A stretch of 64,000 bases of DNA from Oxobacter pfennigii (GCF_001317355.1 NZ_LKET01000029.1:248001-312000), one strand, 5' to 3'; shown: positions 52,701 to 62,402, numbered from the stretch's first letter. Numbers and translations: made by a program. The notes: generated from the sequence alone by a model not told the origin.

Positions 52701-55700
52701 GCCGCGACCGTCGGCATCCACGCCGCCATAGTTGCCTATGACATTGCCGTTGACCACAATGTTTCCGCCTTCCTCGGCATAGCAGCCATAGCTGCCTGAC
52801 GGGCCGGGACCGGTGGATATCGGACCCATACCGGTGGCCGCCGCCCCGGTCACAGCTGCCGACGCACTGCCTGTCGAGCCGGTGCCCTTAACATATACGC
52901 CGAGCTTCCAGCCTGTCACAAAGAGGGATCCAGTACTTGCAGGGCTTATGCTTACATGGCCGCCGGTTACGGATAGGCCCGTGCCGCTGCCCGCATTAGC
53001 GGAATTATCTATGGTTAAGTCATGATTTCCAAGGTCAAATACAATAGTTTTGTCATCAATTACAAGTTCGCCTATATAGGTGATGTCGGTGAGCAGCCTG
53101 ATGGTCGCCGTTTCACCTGGATCCACAGCTGCAAGTGCCGCATCCAGGGTGGCGTAGCCGATGGTGCCGATGGTGCAGGCGTTATCTCCTGATATTTCTG
53201 TTACGGTCAAATTTTCTGTGTCAGCACTCTGCCCGTTGCAGGTCACAACAACCGGCTTTCCATGGTGGTCCGCCACCGTGAGCGTGGCCCCATGCTCCGG
53301 GCTGACGTCGACGCCCATGTAAATGAAATCATCATAACCCACGTTCAGGCTGGTGTCGTCATTATAGGTCAGGGTAACTGCCAGTCCGGTGAGATCCAGG
53401 GGCTCTCCGGCAATGTACGTTAAATCATCCGGCTGACTGTTGATAGTTATAGCAGCTACATTCCCTATATACCAGGACTTGACTGCCAGGTAAAAGGTCT
53501 TGGTAGTGCTGGCCGATCCCTTGCTGATGGTGGCGGTAAGGGTTACCGGTTCATTAGAATCCCCAACGGGGCGGATTACCATTCCGGTAGCTGGATCAAT
53601 ACATTGGTTGTCGCTGGACCAGCTGATGGTGGTCTCATTTACCCCGCTGGTGATTAGATTCAGGTTATACATGATGCTGCTTGAAAAAGTATTGCTTCCC
53701 CTGATAGCCTCAAAGGTCAGGGCCTCACTGTCGTCTGCTACAGCCTGGGCATCCGGACTTAGCTGGACTTTTACAGTCAGATAGAAGTTTCTGGTACGCG
53801 TAACTGCCCCCTTGGTGACGGTAGCAGTCAGTGTAACCGCCTGGTCACTGGTTCCCTCAGTCGGACGGGTTACTGCGCCGGTTGTTGCATCAATGTACTG
53901 CGGCTTGTTGCTGGTCCAGCTGACGGAAGTGCCGTTGTCTCCGTCTGTGATAAGGTTCAAGTGGGATCTGATGTTGTTTTCCGCGGTATTGTCGCCTTTA
54001 ACCACGTTGAAGGTCAGGGCTGCAACGGCCTGTTCCGCGATTTGGATATCAGGATCGGGGTGGGCTATCACGTTTACCATGAAAGTTTTGGTGTCGCTGG
54101 CCGATCCCTTGCTGATGGTGGCGGTCAGGTAAACCACCCGGTCGCCGGTGCCGAAGGACGGGCGGGTTACAGTGCCGTTTTCTGCGATATACTCCGGTTT
54201 GCTGCTGCACCAGCTGATGATGGTATCTTGGGCCCAGCTGGTGACCAGGTTCATATTTGCCACAATATTATCTTCGTTGTAATTGCTTCCGCTTCCCAGA
54301 ATATTACCGATGATCAGGCGCGATTTTGCTATGGTAACGTCGTGGGCGTCGGCATCGTTGGAAATGCTGAAGCTTTCAGTTTGGAGAGTAACCCCGTTAT
54401 AGCCCACTGCCACAAAGCTGCCGCCGCCGGCCACGACACCGTACAGCTCGGCATCGTCATGCAGGTTGAAATAAGGATTGGGTGTCAGGCCTGACGGCTG
54501 CAGGAGCCAGGTCGTTCCTCCGTCGGCTGAAGCAATGATATTGCCGTTTTCTCCTGCGGCTACGAAATTTCCGCCGCCGTAGGTAACGGCCCGAAGATAA
54601 CCGACCAAATCGCTTTCAATGGTGGTCCAGCTTGCTCCGTTATCGGTAGACAGGTATATTTCCCCATAGCCGCCTACCGCTATAAATTTACTGCCGGCAT
54701 AGATCATATCCATAGGGTATTGGGTTCCGATGGAGCCTAAATAACCGATTGCACTCCAACTTGTTCCATCTTCGGATTTGTATACCCGTCCGTATTCCGT
54801 AAGGGCTATAAAGATCCCGTTTCCATGCGCTACCGTTCGAAATGGTATATTGGAATCATGGGTAGCCGGGATCCAGGCAGTACCGACCTGCGAGGTAATG
54901 ATGATCGGTTTAGGGCTGTCCGGTATATAAGAGTCATCTCCCCCAACTACAACATACCGGCTGCCGTCGTAAGAGATCCCCTTCAGTTCTCTTAGAGTCC
55001 CGGAGGTCCGAGCGGTCCATTCCGTGCCATTCCCTGAAGTGAGGATGGTTCCGTTTTTGCCCACAGCTATAAATTGATTGTTCAGATAATCAACTTTATT
55101 GAGATCGGAGTTGGTTCCCGAAGTTTGAATGGTCCAGGTCACGCCGTCGGATGAGGTTTGAATCGCCCCTCCAAGGCCCACCGCCACAAACAGACCGCTG
55201 CCGTTCCAGGCCACGTCCCGCAGGGCTTTGGTTGTTCCATAGGTCCGGTAATCCCAGCTTACTCCCCTGTCATCGGAGGTATAGATATCTCCTGCGCCGC
55301 CCATCGCCACATACTCAGAGTCGTTGGCGTCGATGACAACCACTCTGAAACCTGTTTTTGTCGCATCTGATCTGTCAGTCCAGCTGATCCCATCGAATGA
55401 AGTAGTAATAAAAGCCTTATTGGACCCGCTCGACCCGCCGGAGTTCGTACTGCCAACGGCAATAAATCTACCGATGCCGCTGTCGTAGTTAACCGATAAA
55501 AGCTGGGCATAGGACGACCCGAAACTACTGCGCTGGGTCCAGGTTACGCCGTCGGGAGAGGTGCAAATGTAGTAACTGCCGGAGGACGCCCCGCCCACGG
55601 CCACAAAGGTTCCCCTGCCGTTAGTGATATCCCATAAGGTGTATGCAGAATGGGTATGCGTTTCCGTCCAGGTTTCCCCGTCGTCGGAGGTCATGATGCC

Positions 55701-58571
55701 GCCCTTGGGATAATTCGATTGAGATCCCATGCCTGCAGCCACATATTTACCGTCGGCATAGACGACCGACAGGAGAGTAAACCTCATGGGATTCACCGTT
55801 ATGACATCCCAGTTCTCCCCATCGTCAGAACGGAGGATTTTCCCGGCTTTCCCTACGGCTACAAATCCGTCGTCCCCGTAAGTCACACCATAGAGCCAAT
55901 GATGGGGAACTGCCGCAGTCTCATTCCAGCTTAGTCCGTCTTCGGAGGTGTAGATCCGGGCCACATAATCGCCGGCAGTGGCAGCGATGACATATTTTCC
56001 GTTCCCGTAAGCGATATCGGTCAGACGGTCGGTATCCGTCCCGACGTCGACTTTTTGCCAGGTTATGCCGTCTGGGGAAGTGATCAGTGTCCCGCTATAA
56101 CCTACAGCCATGTATTTGCCGTTGATAAATATCGCGTTTTCCATAATATTTGGGGCGGGCAAGGGGCTGCGGTAACTCCAGACCGCGGCGCCGGTAGGAG
56201 GCAGATTATCCTTTATCCAGGCAAAAGCATCTCCGCTGGAGTATTGAAGATATCCCGGATTTGTACTGGAGGTGTCGTTATCTCCGGCAGCCTTATCCTC
56301 GTATTTGATCCTGACATAGTTGGCGGCTGAAACCGTACCGTCCACAGTAATTTCCGAGTTTTCAAAGGAGCAAACCCCAGTGCAGCCGGCGGCGGTTACG
56401 CTGCCGCTGATATACAGCTTGGCATAGCTGGCATAGGCGCCTGTATTGTCGTCAATACTGCTGCCTGATGCTGTCACATTACCGCCCACGCTTGCTTCGA
56501 CTTGGCCGCCGTGGACAAAGATACCGTTAACACCTTGGACGTCTCCTTCAACCAGGATACCGCCGGTATCATTGCTGCTGTTATAAAAACCGTATACTCC
56601 GTAACTATCGGCATTTGGCGAAGTGGAACTTACGTCGCCATAGATTTTAATGTCACAGTCGTCGGTGACAAAGAGCCCTCTTAGGACACCCTGTACATCA
56701 CCGTAAACCGTAACCGTGGACGGTTCCGTCACTGTCTGAGTCCAAATGCCGTCACTCTGGCCGGTGACCTGGCCGGGTGCAGTTTCACTGCCAACCGTTA
56801 CGTCTCCTCCTCCGTTTTGGCTGATAAATATCCCGGCTCCCTGACCCGAGGAGACCACGGCGTTGCCTACGTTCACTGTGTTACCCGTATTCTGAAGCCA
56901 AACAGCGTGGTTAAAGAACGTGCCTGCTGTAGTTGACGTGACGGTACCGGAAACAGTTATGGTATTATCCGAATCTGCATAGATGCCGGCTGTATCTCCC
57001 GTCACATTGCCGTTAAGCATGACGGTACTTCCATTGGCGGAAACTCCTACATCGTCATCGGAACAGATATTTACTGCCGTATCCGCCGAGGTGGTAAACG
57101 CGCATTGGGATACAGATAGTCCTGGGCCTTTTGAAGCAATGGTCAGAAGTCCCTGGCCCGTTACGTTTACATCGGAAGTGTTCTGGATAACAAGCCCCGG
57201 TCCCAACGTATTACTGATATTCAGTGTATTTTCGTTTAAATCCAGGATCAATTCCTTTTCGGATATGACAAGACCATTATTATCGGCGATGAGATGGTCA
57301 ATGTCTTCCAACAGGATAATGGTAGTCGGAGTATTATCCGGCACCTCAGCCAGAGCTGCAGCTAGCGATGTGTAGCTGCTGCCTCCGACGACTTGGCAGA
57401 TATTGCCTGAGGACGCTGCTGTCACCGTCAAATTGTCGGTGTATGCGGCATATGTGCCATAAGTCACTGCCACCGGTTGGTTATGATGGGTGGCTGCCGA
57501 CAGCGGGGCTTCATGGTCCGGACTGGCTGTGATACCCATATAGACGAAATCTTCATAGGCTACATTCATGGTAGAACCGTCACTATAGGTCAGTGTTACA
57601 ATAAGGTCACTTAAGTCAAGGGTTTCTCCCTCTGTGTAAATTAATTTTGGTGGGGCAGCAATATCTATATCGGTTATAAACCTGGATATGATTTCCTTCA
57701 CCCACACGGTGCTTGTTCCTCCTGTGTAGGTGAGATAGCCAGGATTATTGCTGGTGGCTTCACAATCTTCTTGGTTCTTTGAAATATTGTCTACCATAAT
57801 ATAGTTATTCGCAGTGACTGTGCCGTCAATAGTAATTTTTCCGCCGTCTTCAGCATATGCACCTGTGCCGGAAGCACCAGATGCTTTGACATTGCCGGTA
57901 ACTGTAATAACAGAGCCTGTACCTTCGGCATAGGTGCCATAACTTATACCTTCCACATCTTTGCCTATAGTAATGCTTCCTCCGGCGGCAGCCTTAACAC
58001 CGCTGTTACCTATGCCGGTTGCTATTGCATCTCCTAAAATGAAAACCGTACTATCTGCACCATTGGAGTAAGCTCCCATAGCATAGCCCTCTGCATCGCC
58101 GTTTACGGTGATCTCTCCGCCGGCTTCTGCATATGCGCCTGTACCGCCTTCTGCCGTTGCATTAGTCACAACAGCTGTGGCGCCATCTGCCGCTTTCACT
58201 CCGTACGCAGTACCGGTGACGTTGAATTCACCTGTGCCCGTTAAAGCTACATTGGCGCCGTTTGTTACCTCAAGTGCCGTCCCAGCCGCATTGACATTCA
58301 GTGTATGGCCGTTTAATTCAAAGGTGATGTCTTTGCCGTCAACGGCAATAGCAACACTGTACTCGATGTCGTCAAGCAGCGTAATAGTTGTCGGTGTTGT
58401 AACTGCAGTCCTTGCTGCCAGTGCCTCGCCGAGAGTTCCATATGAAATACCATCAATTTCACAAACATCATTTTCTGCCGCCATTGCAGTTGTTATACTG
58501 GCAGGCACCAAGGCCATTACAAGGCATAAGACTAAAAACATGGACAACATTTTTTTAAGTTTAAGCTTCAT
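49734..58571 (-). CDS. Giant secreted surface protein with CWB2 repeats
   Basis: A 2945-residue exported protein. A signal peptide (1-31) ends at A-M-A. Approximate domains follow. 35-290, 391-800 and 1795-2145 are Gly/Val/Thr-rich beta-helix-like repeats of the form V-x-G-N-V-T. 291-390, 1705-1790 and 2350-2440 are Ig-like modules (E-P-L-D-L-T-G-L-x-V-T-L-T-Y-N-D). 810-1400 holds over a dozen propeller-like repeats (F-V-A-V-G-x-x-G-x-I-x-T-S-x-D-G-x-x-W). 1404-1700 and 2250-2345 are atrophied Ig modules (L-I-T-S-G-x-N-E-T-T-I-S-W). 2148-2245 is fibronectin-like. After a Gly/Ser linker and an unassigned stretch, three CWB2 repeats (R-L-Y-G-S-D-R-Y, G-G-P-G-A-I-S) at 2645-2945 bind secondary wall polymer. 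Probably an adhesin or surface-layer associated protein. Central parts are markedly G+C-rich. Confidence 0.9.
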   Translation of the reverse strand: MKLKLKKMLSMFLVLCLVMALVPASITTAMAAENDVCEIDGISYGTLGEALAARTAVTTPTTITLLDDIEYSVAIAVDGKDITFELNGHTLNVNAAGTALEVTNGANVALTGTGEFNVTGTAYGVKAADGATAVVTNATAEGGTGAYAEAGGEITVNGDAEGYAMGAYSNGADSTVFILGDAIATGIGNSGVKAAAGGSITIGKDVEGISYGTYAEGTGSVITVTGNVKASGASGTGAYAEDGGKITIDGTVTANNYIMVDNISKNQEDCEATSNNPGYLTYTGGTSTVWVKEIISRFITDIDIAAPPKLIYTEGETLDLSDLIVTLTYSDGSTMNVAYEDFVYMGITASPDHEAPLSAATHHNQPVAVTYGTYAAYTDNLTVTAASSGNICQVVGGSSYTSLAAALAEVPDNTPTTIILLEDIDHLIADNNGLVISEKELILDLNENTLNISNTLGPGLVIQNTSDVNVTGQGLLTIASKGPGLSVSQCAFTTSADTAVNICSDDDVGVSANGSTVMLNGNVTGDTAGIYADSDNTITVSGTVTSTTAGTFFNHAVWLQNTGNTVNVGNAVVSSGQGAGIFISQNGGGDVTVGSETAPGQVTGQSDGIWTQTVTEPSTVTVYGDVQGVLRGLFVTDDCDIKIYGDVSSTSPNADSYGVYGFYNSSNDTGGILVEGDVQGVNGIFVHGGQVEASVGGNVTASGSSIDDNTGAYASYAKLYISGSVTAAGCTGVCSFENSEITVDGTVSAANYVRIKYEDKAAGDNDTSSTNPGYLQYSSGDAFAWIKDNLPPTGAAVWSYRSPLPAPNIMENAIFINGKYMAVGYSGTLITSPDGITWQKVDVGTDTDRLTDIAYGNGKYVIAATAGDYVARIYTSEDGLSWNETAAVPHHWLYGVTYGDDGFVAVGKAGKILRSDDGENWDVITVNPMRFTLLSVVYADGKYVAAGMGSQSNYPKGGIMTSDDGETWTETHTHSAYTLWDITNGRGTFVAVGGASSGSYYICTSPDGVTWTQRSSFGSSYAQLLSVNYDSGIGRFIAVGSTNSGGSSGSNKAFITTSFDGISWTDRSDATKTGFRVVVIDANDSEYVAMGGAGDIYTSDDRGVSWDYRTYGTTKALRDVAWNGSGLFVAVGLGGAIQTSSDGVTWTIQTSGTNSDLNKVDYLNNQFIAVGKNGTILTSGNGTEWTARTSGTLRELKGISYDGSRYVVVGGDDSYIPDSPKPIIITSQVGTAWIPATHDSNIPFRTVAHGNGIFIALTEYGRVYKSEDGTSWSAIGYLGSIGTQYPMDMIYAGSKFIAVGGYGEIYLSTDNGASWTTIESDLVGYLRAVTYGGGNFVAAGENGNIIASADGGTTWLLQPSGLTPNPYFNLHDDAELYGVVAGGGSFVAVGYNGVTLQTESFSISNDADAHDVTIAKSRLIIGNILGSGSNYNEDNIVANMNLVTSWAQDTIISWCSSKPEYIAENGTVTRPSFGTGDRVVYLTATISKGSASDTKTFMVNVIAHPDPDIQIAEQAVAALTFNVVKGDNTAENNIRSHLNLITDGDNGTSVSWTSNKPQYIDATTGAVTRPTEGTSDQAVTLTATVTKGAVTRTRNFYLTVKVQLSPDAQAVADDSEALTFEAIRGSNTFSSSIMYNLNLITSGVNETTISWSSDNQCIDPATGMVIRPVGDSNEPVTLTATISKGSASTTKTFYLAVKSWYIGNVAAITINSQPDDLTYIAGEPLDLTGLAVTLTYNDDTSLNVGYDDFIYMGVDVSPEHGATLTVADHHGKPVVVTCNGQSADTENLTVTEISGDNACTIGTIGYATLDAALAAVDPGETATIRLLTDITYIGELVIDDKTIVFDLGNHDLTIDNSANAGSGTGLSVTGGHVSISPASTGSLFVTGWKLGVYVKGTGSTGSASAAVTGAAATGMGPISTGPGPSGSYGCYAEEGGNIVVNGNVIGNYGGVDADGRGVTGGEPVRSSVTVNGNVTTPLYDPDPDPRNSFGGTFAVSAGLYGSVTVNGSVRGYTGIYSSSNYSTIVVNGNVVGSRGIYCSNVGSSVQVTGNVTAERTGVQVGGGANVVIAGNVTAGQWGAMANNGIITIEGTLTAPGLQYARINNSTKGINDYITEGSYYRYGGVIGGTSHIVRVKGTVDYGPALTNPGYPTVQTNAVTDVTPTSATLSGNVISDGGEQVIWRGFIYGTSPDITTPSVLRARTLVVAEGGGAGPFIYVLTGLTPGTTYYVSAYGKSNQGSSTIGTTSDVSFTTPLSLTDEGKVAADKAALTFDVIKRSNTAGDNIVSDLNLITSGANETTISWASNSNYIAANGTVTRPAQGAIDETVTLTATISKGSFSDTKPFTLTVKAKTVLDVDGIAIKTQPADLTYTAGESLDLTGLVVTLTYNDQSTLDVGYEDFTYIDITANPPHGATLSVSAHNNRPVTITCNGKTTTTGNLTVTSSGNSGNQGNSGGGSTPPVRPANPIEEAISNAINENQEQVDITVTEDTSEVLLSEQALSDIRSNNISLNLQYSGLQLEVPSSSIPGTENEGDISINAAPISDTNVLDTLYVMAPDGRAVGIGYNVDINRIVNGNTEPITQLNDNITLTFNLSQEDVEGIDPASLRVYKLDEATGNLVELGGEYLPDQNAVRVSTNHLCKFIIMGNTANERLYGSDRYGTAAAISRKGWDKSDNIILASGEDYPDALTGVVLAGLYDAPVLLTGKDSLNNEALKEIERLKAKKIYIIGGPGAISENIELKLKVNYDVERIYGSDRYKTAIAAGSKGRQAKMTDTAILATGLDFPDAMAIAPFAAKEGTPILYTSKDSLNTDTEKALKDWKIKKVILTGGTGVISAAVENYVRSNLNIQVIRLGGSDRYLTSLEIAKYYGQIYDYEGIVIATGGLFADALAGGALAVRENCPVLLVRRDEISGDMLKYISSLKMKKYYILGGPGAVSDGIKKNIK

Positions 58572-59007
58572 AATATCACATCCTTTCTTACCTTCTTAAA
58601 GCCCTTATCGCCTTATCATCCTCGTACATAATCCTCCTCTCCCTTAAAAAAGATTTTTTGTTTGGTCCCTTTTAAGGCAAAAATATAAAAAATTCTATTT
58701 GAATTTTCCTTTATAATCTTACAATACAGCCATCAAAAAAATATAAAATGAAAACTAGGACTGATATGTGCGGGAAGCCCTTAAAAATCAACATATCAGC
58801 TATTTTATACCTGGTTTTTTTATGGTAAAATAAAGTAAAATATTTTAAAAGTCTATAAAGATGATCTAATCTAAACTTGAATTTTCTATTATCCAATCTG
58901 CCGTCTTTTCAGCAAAGGTCATTAAATTTTTTAACATTAAAGTACTTTTGTTGTATTATGATGCTTCTGAAAATTATATTATAAAATGTACTTGCGAGGT
59001 CGATTAT
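58572..59007. other. 436-bp divergent region, surface protein / BTAD regulator
   Basis: Besides the short ORF at 58588-58629 it contains a 9-bp perfect inverted repeat CTGATATGT (58761-58769) / ACATATCAG (58791-58799), with a GGGaagCCC mini-hairpin in its 21-base loop. The rest is AT-rich with no other supported gene. It should carry both promoters, and the repeat is a candidate binding site for the divergent regulator. Confidence 0.5.
58588..58629 (-). CDS. 13-codon upstream ORF of the surface-protein gene
   Basis: On the minus strand GGGAGAGGAGG stands before ATG 58629, which reads M-Y-E-D-D-K-A-I-R-A-L-R-R and stops at 58588, 16 bases before the main ATG at 58571. The strong ribosome site suggests it is translated. 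It may tune translation of the very long gene, or it may mark an mRNA-stabilising site. Confidence 0.45.
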   Translation of the reverse strand: MYEDDKAIRALRR

Positions 59008-62000
59008 ATGGACAACATTCCCGTTTTAAAGAGCAAGCTGATTATGCCGGAGCTGTCCGGAAGCTTTCTACTGACGGACAGGCTTACAAGGCTTCATGAA
59101 AATATGAAGTCTTGCAGAGCAGTTACCGTATGCGCACCTGCCGGATACGGCAAAACGACTCTTGTAGTTTCATATTTTAACCGTCAGGCAGCTATGCCTT
59201 CCAGGGTATGCTGGTATCGACTGGACCCTGAGGACAAAAACCTGCCGGTGTTTATTGCCCACCTCAAAGAAGCAGTATTTCCAGCGGAAACTGCTGAGTT
59301 CTCAGAATCCAGGAAAGCTCTTTTTGACAACTCTGGTATGCAATTACAACCGCATAATACTATTTCCATGATATGTCATGAAATGTGGGCACATCACAGC
59401 AAGGCCGGTCATATCCGGACATATATTGTGCTGGATGATTTTCAAAACGTGGTTCAAGTCCAGGATATATGCGATATGATAAGATATATGCTTGATAACC
59501 TTCCGCCCTCCTGTGCTATTTTTATATTGAACCGGGCAAACCTTAATGTTTTTACTGAAAAACAAAAACTTGAAAAAAAGATTTTAGAAATAGGTACAGA
59601 TGGTCTTGCTTTCAATAATGCTGAAATAAAAGATTTGATGCTTAGCATGGGGCAAATTGCGGCCGACAGGAAAGTGGCGGGCTTCATTGAAAAAAACACC
59701 GAAGGCTGGATAGCTGGTATCATCATTTTATGTCAGGCTGTCAAAAGCAAAGGGTCTGATACCGCGTCAATTGAACTCGCCAAGCTGGGTCATGAAGATG
59801 CCCTGTTTAGGTACATGTCCATGGAGGTCCTCAAATCTGTCGATAACGTTACCCAGGACGCCCTTGCCAGACTTGCACTGCTTCAGGATTTTTCCGAGTC
59901 TGAGGCATCGGAAATACTTGAAATAAATGATATAAAATCATTGATAGAGCAGTGTATGGGGTTTGGAATGTTCATCCAGAGGATTCCCGGAGATCCTGTG
60001 GTATACCGTTTTCATTCTTTATTCCGGGAATTCCTATTATATATTCTAAAAGACCGCTATTATGAAGGGCAAATTGCAGGGCTCCACTTGCAGGCTGCCC
60101 AATATTACATGAGACATGCAACCTATGGCCGTGCTGCAGAGCATATGGCAAAATGCGGTGATTCTGCTTCGGTAATGGATATGGTAACAAAAGAAGGCTT
60201 TAATAAGTTTATGATCGGAGAAACCGGACAATTGAAGATGTGGCTGGATTTGCTGCCTGAGGATATGATAAGAAGCAATCCGGTGCTTTTGCTGTTTAAA
60301 GCCCAGCTGATGCCCAACAACAGGCAGATAGAAATGGTAGACACCTTAAAAGAGGTTCTTAATCTGTCACTGCAAAACAATAATCTTGCCATTTATTATG
60401 ATGCGGCGTCAGTCCTCATTTATATTTTCATGTGCAGCAACAACATGAAAGGATTGCTGGAAATGACAGAAGGTCTTCCCAAACAGCGCCAAAAGGTATC
60501 AGTTGAACTTAGAAACACTCTGATCGTACTTGACATGGTGCACTCCATCGGAGAAGAACAGTTTTCCATGGCGGAAGCACAAAGCGAAAGTATAATATAT
60601 ACCCTTCTTCCTGAAGACAGTAAATGGCTGTATTTAATCCTTTCCTGCATCATTTATTACTGCCTCGGCAAGCTTGACAATGGGAAGCGCTGCATGGAGA
60701 CAGCTTTAATATTGGATAAGTTTAAAAATATTGAGCCTTCCAGAGGCTTTATCCTGCTTTTCCTTTCCATTATTTTATCTCTTAAAAACCAGAGAGAATG
60801 CCTGCCGTCATACATAGCTGAAATCCTTGCTATCGGTGAGAAATATGACTATGAATACCTATCAGCCCATGGGAGGCGTCTGGCTGCTTTTGAGCGATAC
60901 CTATCCTTTGAAGGGGAAGCTTCTGTTGAAATGCTTGATCACGCTGTTTTCAATTTCCGCCGGATAAATAATAAAGCAATGGCTGCGGCCTGCAGATTGC
61001 TGCGGCGCCTTTGGGCCATACGGTACAACAGTCCCGTGCTTGACCTTGACGAAGCCCGTGAGGATTTAGAGGTAATCCGGGAGGAATGCCCCGGCATGAT
61101 GGTCTATGAGTATTCCCTGTCCGTACTGGGGGCTATTGCCAGGGAGTCAGGAGATTTTAACCTTGCAGAATACTGCCTGCTTTCATCCATAAAGGAAGCA
61201 AAGGCAAAAAAGGGATATCAGGTGCTCTGCGGCTCCTGCTTCCACATAGCCAAGCTGTATTTTGCCGGCGGCGGCACGGAAAAAGGGCACTATTATCTGA
61301 AGCAGGCCATGGAACTGGCAGAGAGCAATAGATATTTCATGTTCTGGGATATCCATATCCCCACTGTTGTTGAAATGACGCTCCGGAGTATCCGATATGG
61401 TTATTGCACCGGTTATGCCGAAGAGCTGCTGAGTAAATTTTATGGCAGCAAGACGGTAAAATACTTGAGCGAAAAGGCCAAAGCCATAGACGAAAGCCGA
61501 ATAGAAGCTTTTGTCGGCGATTTTGTCTCCACGTACAAAGCGGATAGCTCCGAACAGCTTTATTTTGTAAAGTCATCTCTGTTTGGAAAGCCTGAGATTT
61601 CGGTAAACGGTATAAAAGTTTCCGACGCCGAATGGAAAACCAAAAAGGTGAGGGGCTTTCTAGAATATCTTTTGCTTAACAGCGGCAACACCATGTCAAA
61701 AGAGGTCCTGGCAGAGACTTTCTGGCCCGGCTCGGACAGCAAATCCGCAATTGCTTCACAGAGGACGGCACTGTATCATCTGAGGAAAATACTTTCAAAA
61801 TATAATGCGGAAGTTACAGGAAGCAATGCCTTTATATATGAAACTCCCGAAGGCCTGCAAATAAGAAAGAATGATATATTAGATCTTGATATACACGAAT
61901 TTTTACGCCTCCATAGCGAGTTGTTCTCTAACATTGTAACTTCTCAAACAGAGCAAAGACAGGCAGATATTCTGGAAAGAATGATATATGTTTATAAAGG

Positions 62001-62337
62001 GGACTTGATGGAAGGCAGCGATTACGGAGATTTGGTATTCTATGAGCGGGAAAGGCTCAAATCCATATTTATGGAGGTATGCTTGAACTTAGGCTCAATC
62101 TATATAAAGCGCGGAGAACTGCGGCGGGCTGAGGAAATTTTAAGACGTGCTTTAGCAGCAGAACCATACAACGAAAACATATGCTTAGAACTGCTTAAGC
62201 TATATATGTCACAGGGAAGGAAAAGCAAGTCAGTCAAGCTTTATTACAGCTTTAAAAAGCGTTTGGAGCAAGAGCTTGATATAAAGGTTGACAGGAGATT
62301 GACTGAGGTAATACAGAGTAAAAGACTTGAAAAGTAA
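59008..62337 (+). CDS. MalT-like ATPase regulator with SARP/BTAD C-terminus
   Basis: A 1109-residue transcription regulator. The N-terminus resembles MalT/LuxR large ATP-binding regulators: L-K-S-K-L-I-M-P-E, then Walker A in C-A-P-A-G-Y-G-K-T-T-L (about 42-52) and I-V-L-D-D-F-Q-N (Walker B, about 141-148). A long TPR-like helical region spans about 350-830. Instead of a LuxR HTH it ends in a SARP-type module: winged helix (about 860-960; K-T-K-K-V-R-G-F-L-E-Y-L-L-L, R-T-A-L-Y-H-L-R-K-I-L) and BTAD (about 965-1105; Y-K-G-D-L-M-E-G). ATG 59008 has GAGGT upstream. It is divergent from the surface-protein gene and may control it. Confidence 0.85.
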   Translation: MDNIPVLKSKLIMPELSGSFLLTDRLTRLHENMKSCRAVTVCAPAGYGKTTLVVSYFNRQAAMPSRVCWYRLDPEDKNLPVFIAHLKEAVFPAETAEFSESRKALFDNSGMQLQPHNTISMICHEMWAHHSKAGHIRTYIVLDDFQNVVQVQDICDMIRYMLDNLPPSCAIFILNRANLNVFTEKQKLEKKILEIGTDGLAFNNAEIKDLMLSMGQIAADRKVAGFIEKNTEGWIAGIIILCQAVKSKGSDTASIELAKLGHEDALFRYMSMEVLKSVDNVTQDALARLALLQDFSESEASEILEINDIKSLIEQCMGFGMFIQRIPGDPVVYRFHSLFREFLLYILKDRYYEGQIAGLHLQAAQYYMRHATYGRAAEHMAKCGDSASVMDMVTKEGFNKFMIGETGQLKMWLDLLPEDMIRSNPVLLLFKAQLMPNNRQIEMVDTLKEVLNLSLQNNNLAIYYDAASVLIYIFMCSNNMKGLLEMTEGLPKQRQKVSVELRNTLIVLDMVHSIGEEQFSMAEAQSESIIYTLLPEDSKWLYLILSCIIYYCLGKLDNGKRCMETALILDKFKNIEPSRGFILLFLSIILSLKNQRECLPSYIAEILAIGEKYDYEYLSAHGRRLAAFERYLSFEGEASVEMLDHAVFNFRRINNKAMAAACRLLRRLWAIRYNSPVLDLDEAREDLEVIREECPGMMVYEYSLSVLGAIARESGDFNLAEYCLLSSIKEAKAKKGYQVLCGSCFHIAKLYFAGGGTEKGHYYLKQAMELAESNRYFMFWDIHIPTVVEMTLRSIRYGYCTGYAEELLSKFYGSKTVKYLSEKAKAIDESRIEAFVGDFVSTYKADSSEQLYFVKSSLFGKPEISVNGIKVSDAEWKTKKVRGFLEYLLLNSGNTMSKEVLAETFWPGSDSKSAIASQRTALYHLRKILSKYNAEVTGSNAFIYETPEGLQIRKNDILDLDIHEFLRLHSELFSNIVTSQTEQRQADILERMIYVYKGDLMEGSDYGDLVFYERERLKSIFMEVCLNLGSIYIKRGELRRAEEILRRALAAEPYNENICLELLKLYMSQGRKSKSVKLYYSFKKRLEQELDIKVDRRLTEVIQSKRLEK

Positions 62338-62366
62338 GAGGGCATAGCACAAAAGCGCAATAAAAT

Positions 62367-62396
62367 AAGCTGCGCCGGCAATTGCCGGCACAGCTT
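62367..62396. terminator. Hairpin terminator between BTAD gene and ilvD
   Basis: AAGCTG-c-GCCGGCAA pairs with TTGCCGGC-a-CAGCTT, a near-perfect palindrome with one mismatch. It lies between convergent genes. Confidence 0.75.
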
Positions 62397-62402
62397 TGAC
62401 CT

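Noticed and set aside
50911-58599. Many long open frames on the plus strand opposite the surface-protein gene
   Set aside because: They lack ribosome sites, overlap each other, and arise from the G+C-rich, repetitive codon pattern of the minus-strand gene.
58740-58810. c-di-GMP riboswitch before the surface-protein gene
   Set aside because: Only a simple 9-bp repeat with a GGG/CCC loop is present; the conserved riboswitch core is missing.
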